Source: Flavobacterium jumunjinense (GTDB taxonomy: Bacteria > Bacteroidota > Bacteroidia > Flavobacteriales > Flavobacteriaceae). Taken from it: a stretch of DNA of 64,000 nt. The notes beneath the pieces are model-generated. The model did no database searches. It was not told where the DNA came from and saw nothing but the letters and a program-made list of their open reading frames with translations. The translations under genes and the position numbers were made by a program. The stretch lies in contig NZ_CP091285.1 of the NCBI RefSeq assembly GCF_021650975.2, positions 2,666,001 to 2,730,000 of the forward strand. The letters run 5' to 3'. Positions 27,349-35,481 of this stretch are shown piece by piece; position 1 is the first letter of the stretch; each line of letters begins with the position of its first letter.

Positions 27349-27592
27349 TTTCCACTTTCAGGGTTTCTAAATGAAAAATAAACATACCATCTTTTTAGAA
27401 AGATCGTCGTTTGCAGTGTAGATTCTAGGTGTAGAAAATTGTTTCAAAAGGATTAAATCGTATGCGTTTGTTAAAATTTGGTTAGAAATAGTCATAAAAA
27501 AACGGTTTTAGATCGCTCCAAAACCGCTTGATGTACTTATTTTGTTGACTTTTCAACTTTGTAGCGAAACCGAGATTTGAACTCGGGACCTC
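27349..27592. repeat. Left long direct repeat of the island (integrase 5' end plus tRNA 3' end)
   Basis: Bases 27349-27592 match 39410-39689 nearly perfectly, differing by a 36-base tandem-repeat deletion and two single-base indels. The last part, from about 27562 (GCGAAACCGAGATTTGAACTC) to 27592, is the 3' end of a tRNA gene, read on the minus strand, and is the presumed attachment core (attL). Similarity stops sharply after CGGGACCTC. Confidence 0.8.
27356..27495 (-). pseudogene. Integrase N-terminal fragment at left island edge
   Basis: Reading from ATG 27495 gives MTISNQILTNAYDLILLKQF and continues as in the island integrase (38353-39591) for about 40 codons. An extra base in the AAA run near 27390 then shifts the frame. 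Homology ends around 27349. The rest of the integrase is missing. It carries only one NAY unit where the intact gene has four. It is a relic from an earlier or tandem integration at the same tRNA. Confidence 0.75.
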
Positions 27593-28095
27593 TGGGTTTA
27601 TGGATTAACTCAGGGTTAGCAGACAATTCAAATGCCTTTCCTGATGATTCCGATACCATAGAAGCACTTGAAAAAGAAATTGCAACAGGAAAGTATAAGT
27701 TCGTTTTTATAGACATGATCTCCGATTACATACGATTAGAGAAAATTAAGCCAGAAGACTTCAAAAAACGATTCATTAAAAAATATCCCAACGTATCCTT
27801 CATTTTAATTTTTGAAGTTACCAAAAGCGGTGACTTCAAAGGAGATCAAGGCTGGACACATTTAGTCGATGCAATAATGACAGTAGAAGATTTCTTAATT
27901 GAAAACAGAGGTCGTTACGGAATGGGGGAGTGTGTTGTTTGGGAAGAAGGCTTTAAAAAGTTCAACCCTAAGAAATATCAAGAATATTTAGACAACAAAA
28001 CAACCGGCACAACGGAAGTAATAGAAGAAGAACAAACTGAAAATATACCTGGTCCCGTTACTAACGTTCCAGAGTTTTCATTTCAAATACAATAA
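27577..28095 (+). CDS. RecA/RadA-like ATPase, N-terminally truncated at the attachment site
   Basis: 172 residues. The first ~9 codons from a TTG are read from the tRNA remnant, so the natural 5' end is lost. The remaining part has a Walker-B-like strand (KYKFVFIDMISDY) and a RadA-like segment, FEVTKSGDFKGDQGWTHLVDAIMTVED, comparable to the 'VTKeG.iaGp..leHmVD' motif of RadA. No Walker A is left, so it is probably not an active ATPase. The acidic tail (TTEVIEEEQTEN) precedes a small basic protein gene. It is likely cargo of an integrated plasmid- or phage-like element. Confidence 0.6.
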   Translation: MNSGPLGLWINSGLADNSNAFPDDSDTIEALEKEIATGKYKFVFIDMISDYIRLEKIKPEDFKKRFIKKYPNVSFILIFEVTKSGDFKGDQGWTHLVDAIMTVEDFLIENRGRYGMGECVVWEEGFKKFNPKKYQEYLDNKTTGTTEVIEEEQTENIPGPVTNVPEFSFQIQ

Positions 28096-28126
28096 ATCAA
28101 TCATCAATCAAAAAACGTAATCAATT

Positions 28127-28264
28127 ATGAGTACAAAGAGAGTAAGTAAAAAAGAAGCATTAACCTCTTGCGGAACAAAACTAAAGAAAGGCTACAAATA
28201 TGTAAAAGGTGGAGCTGTGGTTAAAGTAACCGCCAAGAAGAAAGCCAAATCGAAGAAAAAGTAA
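28127..28264 (+). CDS. Small lysine-rich protein (45 residues)
   Basis: ATG at 28127 opens 45 codons: MSTKRVSKKEALTSCG at the start, GYKYVKGGAVVKV in the middle, and a poly-basic tail rich in Lys. It lies 31 bases downstream of the truncated ATPase and directly before a strong terminator, so it is the last gene of that operon. The basic character suggests nucleic-acid binding, but no family is recognised. Confidence 0.55.
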   Translation: MSTKRVSKKEALTSCGTKLKKGYKYVKGGAVVKVTAKKKAKSKKK

Positions 28265-28278
28265 ACTTTCTTAATGCT

Positions 28279-28317
28279 AAAAAAACCGTTGCAATTTTTG
28301 TTGCAACGGTTTTTTTG
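28279..28317 (+). terminator. Rho-independent terminator
   Basis: AAACCGTTGCAA and TTGCAACGGTTT pair around a T-rich loop, followed by seven T. It ends the ATPase fragment/small basic protein operon. Confidence 0.85.
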
Positions 28318-28373
28318 TGGTTTTATGTTTAAAGATAACTGATGTTTATATCCAACTTAACCCATTTTTTTGC

Positions 28374-28506
28374 GAACCGCCGAGTACGTGAACCGTACGC
28401 TTGATGGTGTATGAAATGAAGTGTTTATTTTTCATTGGTATTTCATGATACCGCTTCGCTAAATTGAGAAGCGTACTCTGTCAGTTACTGATAGAGCCGT
28501 CTACTC
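28374..28506 (+). mobile_element. Probable group II intron 3' remnant (domain V and end)
   Basis: GAACCGCCGAGTACG ... CCGTACGCTTGATGGTGT (28374-28410) resembles the domain V hairpin of bacterial group II introns (GAACCGCCG..GTACG..CCGTAC..GGTGGTGTGA). The segment ends in GCCGTCTACTC (28496-28506), like the usual intron 3' end, preceded by a 9-base hairpin (CTCTGTCAG/CTGATAGAG). No reverse transcriptase gene is next to it, so only the tail of an intron seems to be left. Called from pattern memory; a covariance search is needed. Confidence 0.45.
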
Positions 28507-28525
28507 ATATCTTTGTGAGTAGTAT

Positions 28526-28980
28526 TTAATCGGAAAACCCATTTATTTTCAAATCGTTTCCAGAAATTTCTACGCTCACTATAACTACTTCATCTTTTAA
28601 ATCTCCCTCCAATGAAGTTATCTTAATTATTAAAACATTAATTGGAATACATTTTTCTATAATTTCATATTTGGAATAAAATACTTCTGAAGAAATTTTA
28701 GGCATAATGCGTTTACCTTTTTTTCAATTACTTTATTATAAAATGCCTTCAGTTCATCTTCTGAATTCAGAATTTTTTTTCTATCAAGTGCAAAGGGGAT
28801 TTTTGATATGGTAATCAATGAATCTATATTTTCTCCTTCGATCAAAAGCGTAAACCATTTTTCAGCTATATTTTTAGCTTTTTTTTGTTGTTCAATTGTC
28901 TGAGGAATCAAATCATTCTGAGCATTTAAATTACAAATAATAGTAATTAATAGAATAACAGTTAATATTGTTTTATTCAT
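28526..28980 (-). pseudogene. Frameshifted gene for a small exported protein
   Basis: From ATG 28980 the product has a signal peptide (MNKTILTVILLITIICNLNAQ). It then runs in frame to an early stop at 28657. If the frame is shifted at a seven-base homopolymer (28718-28724), the protein continues for about 65 more codons (RIMPKISSEVFYSKYEIIEKC ... VSVEISGNDLKINGFSD) to a stop at 28526. The extension looks like real beta-rich protein. This could be a true pseudogene, phase variation or a homopolymer sequencing error. No family recognised. An ATG further upstream (29028) would spoil the signal peptide. Confidence 0.6.
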
Positions 28981-29054
28981 TGTATTTTTATTACGTGTTT
29001 GTGTATGATTAGTGGCGTGTTCAAGCAACTAATTTAGCAAATAATAACCGAATA

Positions 29055-29074
29055 GAAAATCCGCGAGGATTTTC
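29055..29074. repeat. Palindrome in the gap between two exported-protein genes
   Basis: GAAAATCC and GGATTTTC are separated by GCGA. It lies in the 145-base gap 28981-29125, which has no gene. Similar GGAATTTT/AAAATTCC arms occur in the 31421-31556 hairpin. Confidence 0.5.
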
Positions 29075-29125
29075 GTAAGTAGGCTAGAACTAGCAATAAA
29101 TTATACACTGTGTTGTTAGTAGTAT

Positions 29126-29695
29126 TTATTCGCCAAATATTAATTTTCCTTTTATTAAATGCGTCTTTCCTCTTAAGGAATCAATACTTTCTTGTATTAT
29201 TTCACAATCTAATAAATTTGATGCTGTTGAATGTCTTCCAGAAAACACATTAATTAATACCTCAAAGTTTGGGTCAGCTAATTCGTTAAATGCTTCTTTT
29301 GATATTTTGATGTTTTTGAAGGAAGCAATTTTAGAATTCCACAATTCTATATTATGTCCGCCAATATGTATTTTACCCCACTTTTCATAATCTTCATTTA
29401 ATGTGTCTTTTGGTATTCCAGAGAAATATGCTTGGACAATAACCGATTCTTTGTCTTTCGTGAGTTTATTTTCAGCTTTCTCACTTAATTCAAGCTTAAT
29501 AACAAATTCAGGTATTATTATAGAATCATTTTCAATTTTAACGGAATCAGTTAAAATCTCATTTTTGTCTGCACTTTCAGAATGATTAATTATTTTTTCA
29601 ATTCCAATACTTTCTTCCGTTCCATTATCTTTTTTCTCTTTACAAGAATTCATTAAAAATGGAAGAATTAATATTATTAATAGTGATTTTCTCAT
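29126..29695 (-). CDS. Hypothetical lipoprotein, cassette-like single gene
   Basis: 189 residues. MRKSLLIILILPFLMNSCKEKK gives a lipoprotein signal (lipobox MNSC). The mature part is acidic, then beta-rich (VIVQAYFSGIPKDTLNEDYEKWGKIHIGG). No family recognised. The gene is tightly bracketed by imperfect inverted repeats: GTTGTTAGTA at about 29113-29122 on the 3' side and TACTGGCAAC at 29698-29707 on the 5' side. The IS1182 element starts just beyond the second one. Confidence 0.6.
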   Translation of the reverse strand: MRKSLLIILILPFLMNSCKEKKDNGTEESIGIEKIINHSESADKNEILTDSVKIENDSIIIPEFVIKLELSEKAENKLTKDKESVIVQAYFSGIPKDTLNEDYEKWGKIHIGGHNIELWNSKIASFKNIKISKEAFNELADPNFEVLINVFSGRHSTASNLLDCEIIQESIDSLRGKTHLIKGKLIFGE

Positions 29696-29709
29696 ATTAC
29701 TGGCAACGT

Positions 29710-31410
29710 CAGTTTGTCTAAAAACCTTCGTTTATTTTACTTTGTGTTATAAATTGAAGTAAAAATAGCGGATTTAAGCTACACAAAAAAACTTTTTTGG
29801 ATGTAATATTTCATGATTACAAAAATTAAAATTAGCTAATAAAGCCTTAAAAAAGCTTTTTATAGTTGAAAAAAGTAAGTACAGTACTTTTAGATACTGT
29901 TTTAACATATTTGTGTCAATCAAGTTGAATATTCTTCGCAAATTATAGGCTGTAAAAATGAGACCTACATCAGCTGATGCGTGTTTAATGGTTTTCTTAG
30001 TCATAATATAATAAAAATCCCATTGTCGCTTTATAACTCCATAAGGATGTTCCACAATGGCTTGACGTTTTTGATATACTTCATAGTTATTTTCTATTCG
30101 TACTTTGTTTTGGTATATTAAGTCGGCATGTTGGGAACGCTCAAGGAGTCTTCCTTTTTTATTTTTGGTGCATTTATGGAAAAGTGTACAAGTCAAGCAA
30201 GCATTGGTCTTATAATGCTTCATTTGAGTGGTTGATTTGCCATTTTTTTTGCTGTACCAATTTCCGTTTGTACTTAAGATTTCATTGGCAGGACAAGTAT
30301 AGGTATCATCTTCTTTATTGTATTTAAAATGTTCGACATCAAAAGCAATATTTGGAGCATGAGAGGCTACTCCTGGAATGGCAACTAGTACATCAACACC
30401 CAGTCTATTGGCATAATCAAACTCACTACCTGTGTGATATCCTTTATCATAAATGGCCATGAAGTTGTTGTGTCCTAAAATTGTTTTAGCCCGTCGTAGC
30501 ATGCCTCCCATAGCTTTAGAGTCGTTTTCATTAGTTACCTTAAAATCGATTGGAATATTATGCAATGCATCTACTACGGTTTGCACGTTATAGGCTACTT
30601 CAGAGATGTTGTTACGAGTCATTATTTGTCGACTATCAGGATCAGAAGTAGAGATTTGGGTTACTCCTGTAGTATTGATTGTGTTTTGATATTCAATATA
30701 CTTTTGTTTTTGAATAGTGTGTTTTTTTATTTTCTTTACTATCAGGTCTTTCTCAATAGCATCTCCATCTTCTTTGGCTAGAGCAGAATTGTATTCTTCA
30801 AGTCGTGCATCAATGTAGGCAATATGACGTTCAATTTTCGCAGGATTAAAGTTGTTTTTCTTGGAATTTTGAGCTCTTAGTTTTGTGCTATCACCAGCCA
30901 CAAGGCTTCCTCCTATTAGCTCAAAATGAGCTGCCATTTTTACGGTGGCACGAAATACGCGAGCAATAGCTTTTGGGTTGTTTTTTCTAAAGTTAGCTAT
31001 AGTATTGTGGTCTGGAACAAGCCTTTTTAAGAGCCACATCAATTCAATATTGCGAGTGCATTCTTTCTCTAAAGTTCTAGAAGAACGTATGCGATTTAGG
31101 TAGCCGTAAATGAATAGTTTTAATAAATCAGAAGGGTGATAAGCAGGCCTTCCATTTTCGATGAAATCAACTTTAAATCCAAATTCAGCAAGAGAAAGGC
31201 TATCTACAAAAAGATCGATAAACCTGATTTGATTGTCTTGTTCAATAGCTTCATCTATCGATAATGCAAAAAGTGGAAGTTGATTTCTGTTGGTTCCAGT
31301 GATGAATTTCATACTTAAATTTACATAAAATCAACTAAACATCCAAGTAATTTAAAAGACTTTAATGCAAAAAATAAGGATGCATAAAAAAGAAGTTTTT
31401 AGACAGTTTG
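29710..31410 (-). mobile_element. IS1182-family insertion sequence, copy 1
   Basis: A 1,701-bp element with terminal inverted repeats: left CAGTTTGTCTAAAAAC, right (inverted) CAAACTGTCTAAAAAC. ACGT is found outside both ends (29706-29709, 31411-31414), a likely 4-base target duplication. It carries one transposase gene. Copy 2 at 33781-35481 has the same length and nearly the same sequence. It lies in the sequence TACTGGCAACGT. Confidence 0.8.
29774..31312 (-). CDS. IS1182-family transposase, copy 1
   Basis: 512 residues, the usual length. The N-terminal DUF772-type domain has GRPAYHPSDLLKLFIYGYLNRIRSSRTLEKECTRNIELMWL, and NTIANFRKNNPKAI follows. The DDE catalytic parts include VAGDSTKLRAQNS and AIYDKGYHTGSE. 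A zinc-finger-like region has CPANE ... CLTCTLFHKCTKNKKGR. The end has VEHPYGVIKRQWDFYYIMTKK. It appears intact. It differs from copy 2 by few residues, mainly KRQAI against RRQAV near the C-terminus. Confidence 0.92.
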   Translation of the reverse strand: MKFITGTNRNQLPLFALSIDEAIEQDNQIRFIDLFVDSLSLAEFGFKVDFIENGRPAYHPSDLLKLFIYGYLNRIRSSRTLEKECTRNIELMWLLKRLVPDHNTIANFRKNNPKAIARVFRATVKMAAHFELIGGSLVAGDSTKLRAQNSKKNNFNPAKIERHIAYIDARLEEYNSALAKEDGDAIEKDLIVKKIKKHTIQKQKYIEYQNTINTTGVTQISTSDPDSRQIMTRNNISEVAYNVQTVVDALHNIPIDFKVTNENDSKAMGGMLRRAKTILGHNNFMAIYDKGYHTGSEFDYANRLGVDVLVAIPGVASHAPNIAFDVEHFKYNKEDDTYTCPANEILSTNGNWYSKKNGKSTTQMKHYKTNACLTCTLFHKCTKNKKGRLLERSQHADLIYQNKVRIENNYEVYQKRQAIVEHPYGVIKRQWDFYYIMTKKTIKHASADVGLIFTAYNLRRIFNLIDTNMLKQYLKVLYLLFSTIKSFFKALLANFNFCNHEILHPKKFFCVA

Positions 31411-31420
31411 ACGTGTTGCC

Positions 31421-31556
31421 GCTTGTGGCAGTTGCGTAAATTTAAGATAAAAGATTACAAGTACAAAACTCCTCGTGGAATTTTCGGAGACCCGAACGAA
31501 GTGAATAGGCGAAGCAAAATTCCGAACACACACCGAGCCTAGCAATTGCAACAAGC
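31421..31556. repeat. Long imperfect hairpin between IS1182 and IS110 (cassette-junction type)
   Basis: GCTTGTGGCAGTTGC (31421-31435) and GCAATTGCAACAAGC (31542-31556) are inverted with 13 of 15 matches. An inner pair, GGAATTTT (31477-31484) and AAAATTCC (31516-31523), continues the fold. No gene lies in this interval. The structure resembles the hairpin at 35492-35597. Confidence 0.6.
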
Positions 31557-31599
31557 ATCTATGTAAAAGCATAACTTTGAGAGTACTAAAAACGAAGAT

Positions 31600-32667
31600 A
31601 TGCAATTACAAGACACTTTATCTATTCCAAAGATATTCATTGGTTTAGATATTCACAAAAAAAGCTGGACAGTTTCTATCCAAACAGATTTATTTTTTCA
31701 CAAGACGTATTCGATGCCTTCTAATGCTGAGGATTTGTACCAATATGTGGAGCGAACATTTCCAAATCACGCTGTAGACTTAGTTTACGAAGCGGGATGT
31801 TGTGGATTCTCAGCAGCACGCTATTTTTTAAACTTGGGTTGGAATGTTTTAGTTGTTAATCCTGCAGATGTAAAGACAGGAGATAAAGAGCGATACCAAA
31901 AAACGGATGCATTAGATTCTAAAAACTTGTCCAATCAATTAAGATCAGGTGTTCTAAAGGGAATTTATATTCCTACTGAAGAGCACGAACAATTTATGAC
32001 TTTGGCTCGCCATAGAACTCAAGTAACTAAGAAACTTAGACAGACAAAATCACATATAAAAAGTATGTTACTTTTTCATGGAATTAAAGTGCCTGAGAAG
32101 TTTGATAATCCAAATTGGAGTAAAGCTTTTATCGAGTGGTTAGAGCAATTGAGATTTAGTACTTCATGTGGTGATTTTGCCTTGCAAGGCAAAATACGAA
32201 TGTTCAAGTTTATCAAATCAGAATATTTAGAAATTGCCAATCAAATGCGTGCTTATTGCCGAAAAACCAATAAGAAAGATTACAATCTTTTGAGAAGTAT
32301 TCCCGGAATAGGAGGTTATTTAGCAAGTGTAATTTTGGCAGAATGTGGCGATTTACGTCGTTTTAATAATGAATGACAATTTAGTTCTTACATTGGATTA
32401 GTTCCTGGGATTTATAATAGTGGAGCTAGTGAAAAATGTTTAGGGATTACGCCGAGAAGTCGTTCTCAATTGCGAAGTTATTTAGTAGAAGCAGCTTGGA
32501 TAGCTATTCGAAAAGATGTAGAGATGCAAAACTATTACCGAAAACATCAAGGGAAAAACGTAAAGAGTGTGATTATAAAAGTAGCCCATAAAATGGCGAG
32601 AAGAATTTTATCGGTAATCAAAACCGAAACACCTTATCAAATAAATCATAATTTAGTAGTAGAATAA
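31600..32667 (+). pseudogene. IS110-family transposase interrupted by an in-frame TGA
   Basis: The frame encodes 355 residues but has TGA at 32374-32376, between RRFNNE and QFSSYIGLVPG; both sides are in the same frame, so this is a nonsense mutation, not a frameshift. The N-terminal DEDD (RuvC-like) domain has IFIGLDIHKKSW, LVYEAGCCGF and YQKTDALDSKNLSNQL. The C-terminal Tnp20 domain has LLRSIPGIGGYLASVILAECGDL, then YNSGASEKCLGITPRSRSQLRSYLVEAAW. The element is probably inactive unless complemented. Confidence 0.85.
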
Positions 32668-32699
32668 TAAAATAAACAAAGTATAACTTTCTTAACAAG

Positions 32700-32890
32700 C
32701 TCAACTATACAAGAGAAATAGACTACAAAACAGCCGTGGTGGTTCTATAATAGGAAGCCACATCGCCAAGCAGGTAGCTATTTTATTTATTGCTTCGCCA
32801 GTTCGAGCGGAGCTCTTGGGTCTTACAATCATATCGATGCTGGTGGCTGCCCAAAGCAGACCACATATAGGAGCGTGAGCTTTAAGATTA
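32700..32890 (+). ncRNA. Candidate bridge (seek) RNA region of the IS110 element
   Basis: The 3' non-coding end of the IS110-type element is unusually GC-rich and structured. GTGGTTC/GAAGCCAC (around 32736-32756), CTTGGG/CCCAAAG (around 32814-32856) and GAGC/GAGC-type repeats fold into hairpins. IS110-family elements are known to encode a guide (bridge/seek) RNA in a non-coding end. Position and size fit, but loops matching target and donor have not been verified here. Confidence 0.35.
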
Positions 32891-32939
32891 TAAAAAGATA
32901 TATTATGAAGTAAAAGATATATGAATTATTGGCATTATT

Positions 32940-32962
32940 GAAAAAGTTAGAATAACTTTTTC
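32940..32962 (+). terminator. Hairpin in the IS110 right end
   Basis: GAAAAAGTT and AACTTTTTC flank AGAAT, and a second stem CTGTCA/TGACA follows at once. It could terminate the non-coding RNA proposed at 32700-32890. Confidence 0.45.
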
Positions 32963-33106
32963 TGTCAAAAGCCTACGGCTGACAAAAAGTTGTTTCCAAC
33001 TTTTCCAACAAGCCGTTGAAACAGAATTCTATACTCGAAAAACACCTTACATATAACCCTCTCAAAAGTTGTTAATAACTTAATGATGCTTTACATAGGA
33101 ACGGCT

Positions 33107-33778
33107 GTTAACAGTAGTTTTTATTCTATCTCAAACTCAAAAACAAAATAGTTCAAATCTTCGTCAAAAGTATGGTTTATTTTTTTGAATTTATCGGATG
33201 TTATACAGCTATTTATTAAATCGAAATCATTAGAATTTCGACCAGCATAATATCCAATTATTATTCTAAAAAACATTTGTGATTTTTCAGATGTATTTTT
33301 ATTGTCTTCAAAACCAATATCAATTTCACTTGGTTCATTTTCATATTTTTGAAAACTTAAATTTTCTAATTTAGATTTAGCATTTTCATAATTGGTAAAG
33401 AACTGAACTTTAATTTTATTTAAGTCTAAAGTTTTTACAAATAATTTAATGTTTAAAATAGAATCATTTTTGATTCCTTTATTCAAGTTTTTAATTGTTG
33501 AAACATAACTAATTTCACCTTTAGTAACTTCTAGATTATTAAAATATTGATAATAATATATTTTTGTTTTTTTCTTTTTTGGAGCAATATTTTTGAGAAT
33601 ATAATTCTTAAACTTTATATCTTCGAAATCTAAAATGTTTTCGATAATTTCAGGATTTAAAGTGTCTTTTTCTGTCAGTTGAATTTTATTCTGCGAATAA
33701 TTTAGTTGACTAATTGTTAATGTAATTATTATAAATAAAATTTTCTTCAATTTTCGATTTTTTAAAATTACTGTTAAC
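33107..33778. repeat. Cassette-like unit bounded by 10-base inverted repeats
   Basis: GTTAACAGTA (33107-33116) and TACTGTTAAC (33769-33778) are perfect inverted repeats that lie immediately outside one gene (33121-33750). The IS110 element ends 9 bases before the unit and IS1182 copy 2 starts 3 bases after it. Confidence 0.6.
33121..33750 (-). CDS. Hypothetical exported protein, cassette-like single gene
   Basis: 209 residues with a signal peptide (MKKILFIIITLTISQLNYSQ). The mature part is Asn/Lys-rich with YYYQYFNNLEVTKGEISYVS and RIIIGYYAGRNSNDFDLINSC. No family recognised. The gene fills the space between perfect 10-base inverted repeats (33107 and 33778), with only a few bases to spare on each side. 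It lies between an IS110 element and an IS1182 element. Confidence 0.6.
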   Translation of the reverse strand: MKKILFIIITLTISQLNYSQNKIQLTEKDTLNPEIIENILDFEDIKFKNYILKNIAPKKKKTKIYYYQYFNNLEVTKGEISYVSTIKNLNKGIKNDSILNIKLFVKTLDLNKIKVQFFTNYENAKSKLENLSFQKYENEPSEIDIGFEDNKNTSEKSQMFFRIIIGYYAGRNSNDFDLINSCITSDKFKKINHTFDEDLNYFVFEFEIE

Positions 33779-33780
33779 GT

Positions 33781-35481
33781 CAGTTTGTCTAAAAACCTTC
33801 GTTTATTTTACTTTGTGTTATAAATTGAAGTAAAAATAGCGGATTTAAGCTACACAAAAAAACTTTTTTGGATGTAATATTTCATGATTACAAAATTTAA
33901 AATTAGCTAATAAAGCCTTAAAAAAGCTTTTTATAGTTGAAAAAAGTAAGTACAGTACTTTTAGATACTGTTTTAACATATTTGTGTCAATCAAGTTGAA
34001 TATTCTTCGCAAATTATAGGCTGTAAAAATGAGACCTACATCAGCTGATGCGTGTTTAATGGTTTTCTTAGTCATAATATAATAAAAATCCCATTGTCGC
34101 TTTATAACTCCATAAGGATGTTCTACGACGGCTTGTCTTCTTCGATATACTTCATAGTTATTTTCTATTCGTACTTTGTTTTGGTATATTAAGTCGGCAT
34201 GTTGGGAACGTTCAAGGAGTCTTCCTTTTTTATTTTTGGTGCATTTATGGAAAAGTGTACAAGTCAAGCAAGCATTGGTCTTATAATGCTTCATTTGAGT
34301 GATTGATTTGCCATTTTTTTTGCTGTACCAATTTCCGTTTGTACTTAAGATTTCATTGGCAGGACAAGTATAGGTATCATCTTCTTTATTGTATTTAAAA
34401 TGTTCGACATCAAAAGCAATATTTGGAGCATGAGAGGCTACTCCTGGAATGGCAACTAGTACATCAACACCCAGTCTATTGGCATAATCAAACTCACTAC
34501 CTGTGTGATATCCTTTATCATAAATGGCCATGAAGTTGTTGTGTTCTAAAATTGTTTTAGCCCGTCGTAGCATGCCTCCCATAGCTTTAGAGTCGTTTTC
34601 ATTAGTTACCTTAAAATCGATTGGAATATTATGCAATGCATCTACTACGGTTTGCACGTTATAGGCTACTTCAGAGATGTTGTTACGAGTCATTATTTGT
34701 CGACTATCAGGATCAGAAGTAGAGATTTGGGTTACTCCTGTAGTATTGATTGTGTTTTGATATTCAATATACTTTTGTTTTTGAATAGTGTGTTTTTTTA
34801 TTTTCTTTACTATCAGGTCTTTCTCAATAGCATCTCCATCTTCTTTGGCTAGAGCAGAATTGTATTCTTCAAGTCGTGCATCAATGTAGGCAATATGACG
34901 TTCAATTTTCGCAGGATTAAAGTTGTTTTTCTTGGAATTTTGAGCTCTTAGTTTTGTGCTATCACCAGCCACAAGGCTTCCTCCTATTAGCTCAAAATGA
35001 GCTGCCATTTTTACGGTGGCACGAAATACGCGAGCAATAGCTTTTGGGTTGTTTTTTCTAAAGTTAGCTATAGTATTGTGGTCTGGAACAAGCCTTTTTA
35101 AGAGCCACATCAATTCAATATTGCGAGTGCATTCTTTCTCTAAAGTTCTAGAAGAACGTATGCGATTTAGGTAGCCGTAAATGAATAGTTTTAATAAATC
35201 AGAAGGGTGATAAGCAGGCCTTCCATTTTCGATGAAATCAACTTTAAATCCAAATTCAGCAAGAGAAAGGCTATCTACAAAAAGATCGATAAACCTGATT
35301 TGATTGTCTTGTTCAATAGCTTCATCTATCGATAATGCAAAAAGTGGAAGTTGATTTCTGTTGGTTCCAGTGATGAATTTCATACTTAAATTTACATAAA
35401 ATCAACTAAACATCCAAGTAATTTAAAAGACTTTAATGCAAAAAATAAGGATGCATAAAAAAGAAGTTTTTAGACAGTTTG
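33781..35481 (-). mobile_element. IS1182-family insertion sequence, copy 2
   Basis: 1,701 bp, the same ends and orientation as copy 1 (29710-31410). ACGT lies outside both ends (33777-33780, 35482-35485). It is inserted in TACTGTTAACGT, the same relative context as copy 1 (TACTGGCAACGT). The two copies could mobilise or delete the 4-kb segment between them by recombination. Confidence 0.8.
33845..35383 (-). CDS. IS1182-family transposase, copy 2
   Basis: 512 residues, full length and apparently intact. Same domain order as the other copy: GRPAYHPSDLLKLFIYGY, VAGDSTKLRAQNS, AIYDKGYHTGSE, the Cys cluster CLTCTLFHKC and VEHPYGVIKRQWDFYY. Differences include TILEHNN instead of TILGHNN, KSITQMK instead of KSTTQMK, and YRRRQAVVEHP instead of YQKRQAIVEHP. 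Most nucleotide differences from copy 1 fall in one ~20-base patch (34125-34144). Confidence 0.92.
   Translation of the reverse strand: MKFITGTNRNQLPLFALSIDEAIEQDNQIRFIDLFVDSLSLAEFGFKVDFIENGRPAYHPSDLLKLFIYGYLNRIRSSRTLEKECTRNIELMWLLKRLVPDHNTIANFRKNNPKAIARVFRATVKMAAHFELIGGSLVAGDSTKLRAQNSKKNNFNPAKIERHIAYIDARLEEYNSALAKEDGDAIEKDLIVKKIKKHTIQKQKYIEYQNTINTTGVTQISTSDPDSRQIMTRNNISEVAYNVQTVVDALHNIPIDFKVTNENDSKAMGGMLRRAKTILEHNNFMAIYDKGYHTGSEFDYANRLGVDVLVAIPGVASHAPNIAFDVEHFKYNKEDDTYTCPANEILSTNGNWYSKKNGKSITQMKHYKTNACLTCTLFHKCTKNKKGRLLERSQHADLIYQNKVRIENNYEVYRRRQAVVEHPYGVIKRQWDFYYIMTKKTIKHASADVGLIFTAYNLRRIFNLIDTNMLKQYLKVLYLLFSTIKSFFKALLANFKFCNHEILHPKKFFCVA

Larger units (their letters stand above)
31559..33098 (+). 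mobile_element. IS110-family element with long non-coding right end
   Basis: CTATGTAAAAGCAT ... AACTTTGAGAG (31559-31583) is repeated inverted as CTCTCAAAAGTT ... ATGCTTTACATAG (33059-33098), giving split subterminal inverted repeats and an element of about 1.54 kb. The left non-coding end is short (~40 bases). The right one is ~430 bases and contains several hairpins. The transposase gene has an in-frame stop. It lies between a cassette-like hairpin and the start of another cassette-like unit. Confidence 0.6.

Noticed and set aside
27203..27385. A 60-codon minus-strand open frame at the left island edge
   Set aside because: It runs out of phase across the integrase relic and into non-homologous sequence, has no domain and looks like a chance frame.
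29710..35481. Composite transposon made of the two IS1182 copies
   Set aside because: Each copy has its own ACGT flanks in different targets, so they probably inserted independently and not as a unit.
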